From: Amia ocellicauda | Lineage: Eukaryota > Chordata > Actinopteri > Amiiformes > Amiidae | Reading direction: 5' to 3' | Assembly (NCBI RefSeq): GCF_036373705.1 | Contig: NW_027102780.1 | Span: 1 to 64,000, forward strand | Length of the DNA stretch: 64,000 nt | Shown here: in pieces, positions 22,905-33,874 of the stretch | How the letters are laid out: every line of letters begins with the position of its first letter | How positions within the stretch are numbered: the stretch's first letter is position 1 | Notes under the pieces: model-generated | What the model was told of the DNA's origin: nothing | The model's database searches: none | Seen by the model: the letters and a program-made list of their open reading frames with translations, nothing else | Made by a program: the position numbers and the translations under genes

Positions 22905-23112
22905 TTCACTGCTACAATGATCGAGTCCAGAAATACACCGTGGTCGTGCAAAAATGCTTTTTCTACTCTTGCGGTTTTTATTTTACACTACAGGAATAAA
23001 TAACTAAACGAATATTAAATACATAGATACATGTCCCTGCCGATTCCAATGTTGGCGATTCATTGAACATGTAGCACTATTTGCACATGCATGTATTTAT
23101 TGTCTCACATTA

Positions 23113-23182
23113 GAGATGAGATGTAGAAAACATGTAGTTGCTGCTACAGCGCGTCACAGCTCTCACATAAACACGGCATTGC
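23113..23182 (-). repeat. 70-bp inverted repeat, right arm
   Basis: Inverse of 22,715-22,784, reading GAGATGAGATGTAG to ACACGGCATTGC. Confidence 0.8.
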
Positions 23183-23258
23183 ACATGCCTGTAGCCAAAG
23201 TCCGTTTTTTTGTCTTCATTAAAATGATCCTTTACAGGAGTATTACATGCGAAGCCAA

Positions 23259-24517
23259 GGCCGGCCCTATCGGAATAGGCAAATGCTAGGGGCGCCCGAA
23301 AGAGTGAACATTTGTACGGAGGTTTGTTGCACTCAGTGCTTGTTATTGTGTGGAACCAAGTCACAGCAATTCCTGGTTATTAGCCAATAGGATGTGAGTG
23401 TTAATATGGGATGTCCTGTATAGAGCTGCTGTTAGGGAGTCAGTCAGTGAGTTGCACTGGGCAACAGCGGCACTTTGTACTGTCAAAAACAACACAAAAA
23501 CAGCTATTGGGTTTTGCTGATTTCTATACATAAGCAGCTAAAATTGGACATTGTCAACCTCGCCTCTAAAATATAAAAGTGCGCACACGACCGGGGGTCA
23601 CGGTGCCATAGCTTGTGTTCACCTAGAAACTCGTCCGGCAGCGGCGGACACAGCGGATTTCAGTGCAGACGCGTTTCAGCAGCGACACGTTTCCATCACA
23701 CCCACCGGCACCGCGTCCAGTTTGCATATATAATGTTGCTTGATATGGGATTTTCCGCTGCTGATGTGTGGTTGTGAAGCAAAGATATGTTTGAGTCCAA
23801 ATCTGCCTGATTTCATGGAGATTTTGAGCTGTTTTTTGACTTGTCTCCAGTTGTTAAAATCTTCCCCAGAACCCGCACCCTGAATTACTCAATCGTCTTC
23901 GCCCTCATTTTTCAACACTAATTTTGTGCAGTGCACAGTGGGACAAAGGGAAATGGTACAGACTTTAATCTAATAAGACACAAAATGCTTGAAAGTTTCT
24001 ATTATGTTTATCTATATGACTACAATAATCTTTAACAAATTAAAATGTAAGTGGTCTGAAACAGTTTTAATACAAATATATACATTTATTTAACCAGTTG
24101 ATTTTTGTACTTTGTGAAATGAATGTACTAAATATAAGCAACGGGGTAAATGACTAATTCACAGATTTAGTCCATGTCTGGACCTTGACTATACCTTGAC
24201 CAAGAAATGTGGACCCTGACACAACATAATTGACTACCCCTGCTGTAGAACATTGCTACATTATGCATATTGCACTAAGGTGTCTGTAATATCGTTTTTT
24301 CGTGCAATACTTTTTTAATACTGTATTTATAATTCATTTTATGTCACTTGTTTCTTTAAATTATGTTTTTATACTGTTTGTGTGGGGGTTTTGTTTCTAA
24401 AATAAAGAAGATCTCAAAGACATAAAGCTATGCAGTCTGTGAGTGTATGAACACAATGACCCTGCGATGCAGGGGGCACCACTTAAAATCTTGCCTAGGG
24501 CACCAAATTGGCCCTGT
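23259..24517. mobile_element. Candidate DNA transposon with GGCCGGCCCT-type ends
   Basis: The left end reads GGCCGGCCCTATCGGAATAG followed by CTAGGGGCGCC. The right end, inverted, reads CAGGGCCAATTTGGTGCCCT followed by AGGCAAG. The ends are imperfect inverted repeats of a type seen in fish hAT-like elements. No target duplication and no transposase are visible, so the boundaries are tentative. Confidence 0.3.
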
Positions 24518-24969
24518 GCGCAGCAACTGACGTTATGCAAACGACATCCAGCTGGATAGTGAGTATGGGGTGAAAAGAGCAGGAGAGACGGGAGAGAAAG
24601 CAGGCAGCAGCGTCATTGTCGCAGAATATTGAACATATGTTCAAAAACACTGCCAAACAGGGTAAGGTTGTTATATGTACTACCTAATCTAACAGTTGAG
24701 ATAGATAACGCTAACTACGTGCTAGCAAACAGTCGTCAACTCCACGCAGAAGGTAGCTAATGTTTTTACTCGTGTGTGTCTGTGTCTGTCAGGATTACAC
24801 AAAAACTACAAGACCGATTTTCACAAAACTCAGTGGAGGGGTGTAGCATGGGTCAAGGAAGAACACAGTAAATTCTGACCATTATCCATCCAGTGGGACT
24901 AGCTAGCTACAGTGACCGATTCAGAAGATTTTTACCCTGAATATGTGTGATGTGTCGGTGCTCCATTCA

Positions 24970-25032
24970 CGTGTGTGTGTGTGTGTGTGTGTGTGCATGT
25001 GTCTGTGTGTCTGTGTGCGTGCATGCGTGTGT
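24970..25032. repeat. GT-rich microsatellite
   Basis: A (GT)n run of about 12 units is followed by interrupted GT/CT/GC repeats. Confidence 0.95.
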
Positions 25033-25283
25033 TTGGACTGAAAAAGGTGGTACATGATCTTGGTAAGCAATTTGACAGCATTGTAGTAAATATTTTCGGT
25101 GCATCAAAAAGCGTCCTCGTTAAGATACCAGCAGACAAGCTAATCAGCACAAATTAGTGCATAAAAAGTAACCAAAATGAAGTATTTAAACCTCATAATT
25201 GAATACAAAATGAGGGGAAAAACTGCAAAAAGGTCCACTTTTTGAAAAAAAGAACCCCCCTTCCACTAGGCTGGCTACGGGCC

Positions 25284-25545
25284 TGTTGCAGGAGATGAGT
25301 GACAGCAGAAACAGCGCACACTTAATAGCGCTCTTCCGGGTCTTTCCGGAGTTGCCCGAGTAGCTCAGTCGGGAGCGCGTCAGACTGAAGGTATGAAGCC
25401 CCAGGTCCGATCCCTGGCTCTGGCAATGAGCTACACTGTTTCCACTTCCACACTTTTACTCTGTACAACAATCTGACGCAGAGCAACCATGATTTTACAG
25501 CGAAGTGAAATCATGGTCACTCTGCTTCAGATTGTTCTGCAAAGT
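25284..25545 (+). repeat. tRNA-plus-hairpin module, copy 2
   Basis: It consists of an upstream segment GCAGGAGATGAGTGACAGCA, the tRNA-Phe-like sequence (25,354-25,425), and then a hairpin. The left stem at 25,459-25,495 and right stem at 25,508-25,544 pair over 37 positions with about six mismatches around a 12-base loop. The same order is found inverted at 22,490-22,715. Confidence 0.7.
25354..25425 (+). pseudogene. tRNA-Phe(GAA)-like sequence, copy 2
   Basis: The 72-nt cloverleaf begins GCCCGAGTAGCTCAGTCGGG and has anticodon loop CTGAAGG (GAA, Phe) and T-arm CCAGG/CCTGG. Departures from a working tRNA are one acceptor mismatch, one anticodon-stem mismatch, a 4-nt variable loop and a B-box GGTCCGATCC in place of GGTTCGA. 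No T-run closely follows. It is more complete than copy 1 but probably inactive. Confidence 0.65.
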
Positions 25546-25559
25546 AAAAGCTTTCATTA

Positions 25560-27131
25560 CATGTCGTGTAAAAAAAGTGCAAAAGTCCAAAAGTGTCTTG
25601 ACAAGTGTTGAAATTAAAGCTAGACCCACGCTAACGCGATTCTTTAAATCCCAGACGATATTTAAAATGGTGGGCTGCTCACATTTAATGACAGGCAGGA
25701 TTTCACGGAATTTAGGTCTTTTGCATCATGATGCCCCAAAACAACTATTGTTATTTGAGGTATTTGAATCAATACTTATGAAAATCAAAATCAAAAACTC
25801 AAAATAATGTAACTTGTTTTCGTGGATGTGCTCGACTCTCATTGGCTGCTGCCGGTCTCGGACCCGAGTCGCATCTTTAATATGAATTGTGTTGAATCTA
25901 CTCGCCTGCCTGGCGAGCTGCAGGTTTGAGCAGAGGGCAGCGGCTCATCGGTTAGGCCCCGACCTGCTGCTTTCTGTTCAACCGGACACTTAATGACTCC
26001 ATTGAATGAACAACCGGCTTAGATTGTACTTTTCAAATTGTGTAAAAAAGAGTTGGTTCTTTAATATGTTATTCATACAATTCTATGCTTAACTTAAACC
26101 CTCTACAGTTAAAAATAATGAAAATGCTCTGATTAAGGTTTAGTTAAGCAATCGAGAGCTCTGTTGGAACAGATACCACAGGCAGTGCCCATCTTGCCCA
26201 TCTTGCCAAAGACTATCAACATCAATATTATTAGCATTAGTAATGTAACTATTCTCAATTTCCCAGCTGAGCTCACAGACACTTTCACTGACCCCCCCCT
26301 CCTTCCTGGGGGGTGAATCCCTTCCTAATTGATAGGGTATTTCTGTTAGTGAAAGGACTATTTCCATACAATTTCATGACTTTAGACTTTAAACTATATC
26401 TCATTCAATGATTTATTTATTTTACATTAAGTTATACCTTCAGTAGCTTCCTTATTTTCCCTCATATTCCATTCAACCACCATCACAACTCTCATGCTGA
26501 AAGTGGCAGCACATGTCTTTCACACATATCAAACTCCCTTTTTCCAGCTTCCCAAGCCTTATTAACTCTTAAACCCCTCGTCAACTTCCTCAAACCTTCC
26601 TCAACATCGCTCAGACCCACTAAATTGCTCTGTATCCTAACAGCTGTTCTTTCTCCTTTTCCTAATTTCTTACAAGAAAATTCAAGTTATATTTATTGAC
26701 ATGTATTATTACTATTTATACACACATTTCACTCCATTATTTTAACTAAAATATTTACTTAACAAAATATCTTTTAGAAAATAAGCCTTTTAATTGATTT
26801 CAATAATGATTCCCAGGTACCTCAGGAAAACAAAGTTTCAAAAAATGTGTCCAGTCAATGATTTCCCCAATGAAGAGTTTGCGTGAGCACTAAGACTGTC
26901 CACCTGCGCGGCTCATATGTCCTTATTGTGTCAACTTCCTCCTATTGAAGTCCAATCTACACCGGTACATGTTCAGAAGAACTGTTCCCGAAACCAGATT
27001 GAACTGATCAATAGTTAATTTCTTACCTACACACTGTATTTAGGGATCTTATATCTGGGAATTTCAAAAACTCTTCATTGTGGAACTCACAGCTACCAAA
27101 TGACCCTTTAATTTCCTGGAGTATCTGGTTA
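25560..27131. other. AT-rich intergenic, no recognisable feature
   Basis: No gene was recognised. An open stretch on the minus strand near 26,367-26,140 (75 codons) has no motif I know and is probably chance. Confidence 0.35.
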
Positions 27132-27136
27132 TCTAT

Positions 27137-27718
27137 TGAAGACTCTGTATAGGAAGTTGAAGAAAGTGTTTTGTGATAATTATATAATGTTTTATATTAA
27201 TACTAGCATTAGAAGTAGTTTTGTATACAGACTGAGCAGATTCGATTTAGCAGGACAAGTAAAGGGTCAACAAGGTTGATTTGTTAGAAACTCCTGTCAG
27301 AAATGAAAGATCACCCAGTGCCGAAATAGCCTACAGATGTCTGCTGAGAATTTGTTTATGACTTAATCATTTCTCCAGATAGGCAGGAATTGTTTCTGTT
27401 AACGAGCGATTGACACTAGGTAAATGACGACCGTGGGATCGCATCTTCCTAGTGCACATCAAAGACGGACATCTGCTTTGGATCCATCACCTCTTCACGG
27501 GAGGACAGATCATAAAACGGACCCGGACCTGTATCTTCTGATTGGATGAACGGCCATAAGATGTTACGTCATTTTCCTATAAAGCTGCACTCATGTTGGT
27601 AAACATTAAGTTCTCACTGAAGGAATTATGCCTGACGTGGGGCTTCCGAGCGGCTTGATTAAAGTTCTATTTGCTTTATCTCCACGATTTCTCCACTTAT
27701 TTCCGAGACGGTTCTACA
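27137..27718 (+). mobile_element. Solo LTR of an LTR retroelement (fossil)
   Basis: The 582-bp segment starts TGAAGACTC and ends GGTTCTACA, flanked by a 5-bp duplication TCTAT (27,132-27,136 and 27,719-27,723). It has a CTATAAAG TATA-like box near 27,578 and an ATTAAA signal near 27,658. There is no internal region. It differs in sequence from the LTR at 5561-6156. Confidence 0.6.
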
Positions 27719-27723
27719 TCTAT

Positions 27724-28403
27724 GTATTCATATCTTCACCATATTTTACTGTTTCCTCAGATTCCCATTTCAGAAATTAGCTCAAATTCAATTTTCAACA
27801 TTTTATTTTGTAGTTCTGGTTTGTAAAATAGTATTTTATTTTTATTTTCTCCTTTAAATGGTTCAATGTTAATTTAGCTCACTTATTCAATGCTTGTCAT
27901 TTTATATTTCTATAGTATCCTTCAAATTCGTACCCTTTGACTATTTCACTCATCTTAAATCCAAGGTCTAATTTTAACATTTATTTCAGGTATTTTATGC
28001 TGGCCCCAAACATTTTCTGAAAATAAGACTATAATATATCACTATTCTGTTTACATTCTCCTGCCTGGATTTTACATCAGGCTGTCAGGGCTGCACCAGA
28101 GTGCTGCTCCTGTGGATTTCAGCCTTTCATTTCCCTTTAATTTGACTTTATAGAATTTGTCCATAATATGATTTTTAACAAACAAATCCTTGTCCTTCTG
28201 GGTCTTAGACGACACCATTACTATTTATTTACTTTATTATTACTTTATTTTTATTATTTAGTGTATATTGTGTATTACTTTAACATTATTCTCATAATAG
28301 AATATATAATTTATTTATAATTTGTGATGCCTTATGCACTCTATATGCACTCTATATACAGTTAAATGTTTAGATCCAGCCTGGAGCTGAACCTCTGGAG
28401 CCA
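27724..28403. other. AT-rich spacer, no recognisable feature
   Basis: Nothing identified. Confidence 0.35.
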
Positions 28404-28945
28404 CTGGGGAGCTGTTCAGTTGACGGGAGCTCTCTGACTCTATTTTAAATCTATATGTGTTTGTTTGTGGGATTATGTGTATTTGATTACATGTTTTCAT
28501 TGTTTAAACTTGGTTTTATACAAGTCCTTGCCCATAGTAACAGTTTCTTTGCTTTAATTTATGAATTTATGGTTAGACTTAAACATACTGCTATTAATCA
28601 GTCTGTGTAACAGGGCCAAGTGAGTGATTGATTGATTGGATTTTGCTGATCCTATTAGCTATATTCCAATCAATTGATCTAAAACAGCAATTAACCCGTT
28701 TTTTTTTTGTTTTTTTTTGGCTTGTTGTGAATTTTGGCTTTACATTGAAGAGTTTGTATTGTGTTTTTTTTTTAGTTGAAATTGCTGTTGGAAGATCGTA
28801 TTTTTTTTTCGCCACACTGCTCGGCCGCACCACTCGCACTGACTGAATGTTGTGTTGAGGTGTGTGTGCTGCACCAAACGGGAGCACCGGGACAATGTCA
28901 TCATACGCAGCACATAAACACAACATTCATACTTTTATTCTGTCT
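28404..28945 (-). repeat. Long inverted repeat, right arm (542 bp)
   Basis: Inverse of 21,191-21,732. A portion of it (TTGTGAATTTTGGCTTTACA and following, near 28,724) recurs in direct orientation just outside the arm near 28,964, so the arm shares sequence with its own flank. Confidence 0.85.
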
Positions 28946-28954
28946 TTTTTTTTT

Positions 28955-29489
28955 TTTGGATTGTTGTGAATTTTGGCTTTACATTGAAGAGTTTGTATTG
29001 TGTTCTTTTTTAGTTGAAATTGCTGTTGTAATTGTGGTAACTTATATTGGTGTGTTTATTGTATGGTTTATCTGATGTTTATATTGTGGTTTCTTTTCAC
29101 TTACATTGGTGTTTATTGTATGTTTTTTTTTAGTATTTCTTTAATGAAGGTCAATTGCGGTTTTATTATAATAATTGGTCGTATGTATTTGAGGGAGAAA
29201 TTAACTTAACTGTTTAATGGATATTGACTTTTTATGGATTGTTTAGTGATACTGTGATTGTTATTCTATTTGCCTAAATTGCACATTGTGTACCCAGCGT
29301 ATTAAATTGGTTATTAAAAAGACTTGGTTATATACTTCCTCTTGGCTTTTCACTCTCCCTTTACATCACTAATTTTAGCTTCCAGGGTTATTCGACCGGA
29401 CCGTCCGGTAAACCAAAGGTGGTGGCAGCTACACGCTCCTCTGTCAAATCCAGTTAGGACACGACCTTACTAGGACAGGTTTCGTTACA
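28955..29489 (+). mobile_element. LTR-like segment, right piece (fossil)
   Basis: It is AT-rich with a late GC stretch and ends CTAGGACAGGTTTCGTTACA, a typical LTR-type terminus complementary in style to the TGTCACGG start at 20,684. The assignment is tentative, since no target duplication was found. Confidence 0.3.
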
Positions 29490-30212
29490 GTACATATTGA
29501 TGATCCTGTACTGTTATCCTTACCAACAAAGGCAGATGTGACAAATGAATGCATAACAATAATATTAGTAAATTGGGTTTGATGTATAAGGTGTTGTAGA
29601 TTATGCAATAGATCTCAACGTCATTTACTGATAGACATCACTCTTTATCACTTTCACTTTTGAAGGAACTGCTTTGTATTCTGTGTATTGTTTTATTGTA
29701 GTGCTGCTTCCTTTCTTGGCCAGGTTTTACTTGCAAAAGTGATTTTATTCTCAATGTAAGCTCAAAGTCAAATAGTTTAAATAAGAAAACAATGTATTGA
29801 AATGAGAACATCATGAACCTGTGTAATTATGCTGAAGGACAAGCACTGAAAGCAGAGAGAATTTTGTGTTTGGCATTGAATAGCCTTAAAGAAAACTATG
29901 CCGTTTTTGGAAACTTTCATATTTAAGTTGAATGTAGGTAAAAACATTCCAGTCACTCTGAAGAGAGAATACAGTTTACTGTGCGAATAAGTAGCCCCTG
30001 AATTGAAGATAAAAATCAAAAGTGCTGTTCGTAATTAGTTTACACTTTTACATCAGATGTCTTGTTTTTGCTTTCCAAATTGAGGAGTTGTGGCATATAA
30101 TGTAAATGAAGTTACTTCACTAGTAGTGTGATTTCTACGTTGTGTATGTGTGTTTGTATATATGAACTCATACATTTTTTAAAGATTGTATTTGGAAAAC
30201 AAATTCAGGTAT
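29490..30212. other. Intergenic, no recognisable feature
   Basis: Nothing identified. Confidence 0.35.
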
Positions 30213-30409
30213 AGCACGTGTCCCCCTTTTGAATGGGTTCTATATATAACATTTTAAAACGAATGATTCTGTATAGAACGCTATGTTTGGGGGTTCTTCA
30301 TGTAACCCCTTTGAAGGGGTTCTACATAGAGCCATAAAGGGATCCACCAGAGCGATTACTCGAGGAACCCTTTATGGTTCTGTGCAGAACAATTTCTTCT
30401 AAGAGTGTG
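30213..30409 (-). mobile_element. Fish MITE of the CACTCTTAGAA / GGTTCT type
   Basis: On the minus strand it starts CACTCTTAGAAGAAATTGTT and contains repeated GGTTCTA-type palindromes, including the perfect AACCCCTTTGAAGGGGTT at 30,304-30,321. This family is common in fish genomes. The far end is poorly matched, so the boundary is approximate. Confidence 0.5.
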
Positions 30410-31083
30410 GAGTGTCGCCACACAATTTCTCTCAGAGGGCTTTTGACCAATGGCAATCCAATCCTGAATGACGTCACCACTATCCTGTTGTACTTTATGG
30501 GAGAGATGTATTAAGTAGTTTATAATGAGAAGAATAACAATAATCACCTGTTTTTCATAGTTGCCTATAGGTTTTGTAGTTTTGTATCCATTGTCTCCTT
30601 CATATTAGGAAAGGAAGTTGATCCATAGCCTACTCAGAGACAACTGAGAGTTGGTCTCTGAGCAGCAGCACAAAGGGGTCGAGTCTCTCAATGTCCGTGT
30701 GTTGGAGATATTCCACCATATTGGTCCCAGCCTTTAAAACAATGTTAATGAAAGGTACTCACAGTCATTTTAAATATTACATCCTGTAGTGTTTCCTTTC
30801 AAAATATGATCTTATTATGACTTGAACTAAATAAATCCTTTGACCCACTAATACCAAATTACAGTTAGGGGGGCCACAGGTGTGATTTGAAAAAACGATC
30901 TTCCATGTCTTTCTGTTGTGTTTTGACCTGGGGATCTGTAATTGTCCAAGTGGCTACTGCACATGTACTTATTTTATATTAAATGTGTTATTTAATTAGG
31001 CTTGGTTCTGGTGAGCATGTACAAGACGTCAGCTTTTTAAATAACTGTGTGTATTGGATCATACACATTTTAGAAATACTCTC
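30410..31083. other. Intergenic; CCAAT/CRE motif near 30,447-30,476
   Basis: Two CCAAT motifs (near 30,446 and 30,457) and a CRE TGACGTCA (30,469-30,476) lie together, followed by no visible gene. Otherwise nothing was recognised. Confidence 0.35.
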
Positions 31084-33256
31084 TCAAACTTCCCGCATTG
31101 GTACCTCACCAGGGAGGTAGAAAACAGCAATAGCATTGAAAAAGTGTGATTGTAGTTCTGCTCTTCTGCAATATATTTCTACAAGATCAAGAACGGGCTC
31201 TGAAAACACTGAGGGTACAGGACGAGGACAGCGAAGCAATGAGCAACACTTGATACAGGATAAGAGCAACGGATACTTAGAATTTATAGGTGTAGGCCCC
31301 GTAGTAAAATATTCCCATCCGTTTTCATGGTACAATACTTTGATAATGACCCCCAATAGTCTTTCAAATGCCAGAATATCTGATAAACATTTTTTTTTCT
31401 GAATTGAAAACCCTAGCTGGCTATGCATTCGTTTGGCACCATCTAACATTTCGGAATCTGTGCATTCTTTACCCTTCCACAGGCGGTACACACTGGCAGC
31501 AAAACATAAATTGTTACCTTGGTTTATGTCTATTATTTTACTAAATAAAATACCTTTTAAGCGCCTCCGCGCACCACCACCACCTTGCATATTTCTAATC
31601 ACAGTGACCGTTATTCGCAAACTCCCATGTGTTAGAATTTCGGTGTGACTTTGTAGTAAATTAGCTATGCTCTCTAAGAAATCTGCAGCGTCCAGCTCCC
31701 CCACATTTCGCCTCCTCGATTAGAAAGGATTATTTAATGACCCCGAGCTCGGTCTCAGCTGTACAAAATCATTAGGACCCACATTGTGTGATATTTCATT
31801 TAGCAATCCTTGCACAGCTCCATGCACAATACGGACAGCATTCATATAAGATTGTACCAGATCCAGGTTCACAAACCTGAATTCTTCATAAAACTCCATA
31901 TCCCGAAACCTATTAATTTCTCGGTCATAGCGACGAATAATCTCCAAAAACCCCCGAGGAGGGTCCCCGCCAACGCCACCCTCAGCCATTTGTTCATCAT
32001 TTTCATTATTCATCTCTAACATTGCAGCATCACCACCCCCAATCTGATTATCATTGTTATTAGCTACCGATGCTAGTTCCTTAGATACATCCTGATCTAT
32101 ATATTCCTGAATTTCCAAGTTTACCGGATGGCCTCCCGTCTGGAGAGTGTGCAACAGTGTCTGTGACCGTGCTAATTGTGACACATTTGTTCTAAATTTA
32201 AGCCTACGCAGCATTCTTTTCGCAGCATTAATTTTATTTCTCATTACCCCCCTAATTACACAAGCAGACTGACAGTTTTTGTGCTTCTCCTTTTTCATTG
32301 TTTGTCAATTGTTGTTTTCAGAATTGGTTGTTTTTTGTAACAACCCTTCTCGATCGTGCAGAGACTGATTGATTCACAGTGTTAATTACAGATTCATCAA
32401 ACTCTCATCAGAAACGGGGCAATTCCCTATTTGTTTTAACAAATTTGTCAAAACATGTATTTTGCACTGAGCGGTGTTTAACGCCTCCACAAGCTGACTT
32501 GCTTGCTTGCTAAACACCAGGGCCCTACAATCACCAGGGGTCTGTATGTCAACACAGGGTGATTGATCACATTTCATCTCAGTATCCCCACTAGTGGTGG
32601 CTTTAACCGTGCTTTTACCCCGTTTACCTCTTTTTACAGTAGCGGAGCTCGGTCGGTTCACTTTCACACATTGCACCCCCACATCGGTGGTGTCGTGTGC
32701 CACCCGGTTTGTCTTACTCAGGGCTTTTCTGGGCGCTGTGTTTCCCCTTTGTGTGACTGGTGGCTGTCTCCCCCGCTGTAGAACGGACCTCCCTTTATCA
32801 GCACGATCGGATCTCTTCAGCTGTTTTCCACTTGACACGCCTCTCAAGCAGGGCAATGCAGGCTGTGCCGCATTTTTAGCTATAATAAAACAAACATGTC
32901 AATTACACTTTATACAGTGACTTTTCACTACATTTCGAACAAATACAAAATATAATAATATTATTATTATTATTATTATTAATAACATTGGTAAAAACGG
33001 TGAATGTTACACACCTCCATTCAAAGTTTGCTCTGTGACTTGGGGTGGGTGGGGGAGTGCTTAGTTATGTGGGTTAAACAACTGTCAATTCAAAAAACAA
33101 ACATTGGTCCCATAAATGTACACAATATAATGTTTTAGAAGATGTAATTAATTTATAATATATAACAACTTGTTCTATGGCATACCATGGAATCTGAATA
33201 AAACTGGCCATTAAACGGACCCCATCATCATCAAATGGACCCCAGTCAGATGCCAT
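31084..33256 (-). mobile_element. Polinton/adintovirus-like remnant: N-terminal part of DNA polymerase B (fossil)
   Basis: Open segments on the minus strand carry motifs that I recognise from the N-terminal region of Polinton/adintovirus protein-primed DNA polymerase B: FVQLRPSSGSLNNPF, SLRITVTVIRNMQGGGG, INQGNNLCFAASVY (the xNxLCxARA-type block), and a DILAFERLL...IKVLYHENG segment. An upstream open stretch (32,856-32,386) is Lys/Arg/Ser-rich, and one at 33,256-33,190 (MASDWGPFDDDGVRLMASF) precedes a donor-like site. The exonuclease and polymerase catalytic domains are not present, and I see no capsid, ATPase or integrase gene. The element is incomplete, with about two or three breaks. The long open stretches suggest it is not very old. 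The family call rests on remembered motifs. Confidence 0.5.
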
Positions 33257-33780
33257 TATGAAGAGTGTGTCCCTTCATATATTATATTGGATGTGTAAAA
33301 TTAACTGCTTGGAGCGGCTTATTTATGGGGGGGCAAAATGGTATTTCATAATTTTTCTAAGAATCACACAAAATTGTATTCCACATAACATACCAGGAAA
33401 CCGCCAAAAATGTTGTTCTCATTACAGAATTCAGTTGGGGCGGAATGTTGGGGTGTCTATTTCACTCCGATAAAGTTGATCTCCAACAGACATCTGTATC
33501 TATGCATGCTATGGTCATGGTCTCACGTTCAAAACAACGTGTACACACTGGGTGAGGTGACCATTTGGAGAGATAAATTGTTATCACATATTTGTTATGG
33601 ACACGAGCCTAATGGGTACAAATGACTGTACCCACGTGGCACCCATACACGCACCCAACTCCGTCCACACTCCTCCTCCTCTGTATAGCCACTGCCCCCC
33701 ATTTACCCACGTGTCCCCACACACGCCCCCAACCCCGCCCACACCCCGCCTCCTCTGTAGAGCCGCCGGCCACCATTTAC
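33257..33780. other. Spacer between divergent genes
   Basis: CA/CCC-rich and low in complexity near 33,620-33,760. It lies between the minus-strand remnant and the plus-strand spliced gene, so it may act as a shared promoter region. Confidence 0.3.
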
Positions 33781-33874
33781 AGTATAAAGAGCATGCTGGT
33801 AAACACAGAAAACATGTCACCCGTTCGGGACAGAACAGGTCTGCGGTAACTGGTGGAAACCCCCATAGCGCACT

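Noticed and set aside
25870-26010. A possible third tRNA-like sequence near GCGGCTCATCGGTTAGGC
   Set aside because: No convincing cloverleaf or B-box could be folded by eye.
28594-28926. A 110-codon open frame in the right inverted arm, with a partner in the left arm
   Set aside because: It is lysine-rich only because of homopolymer A/T runs, and the two arms differ in frame length. No known motif.
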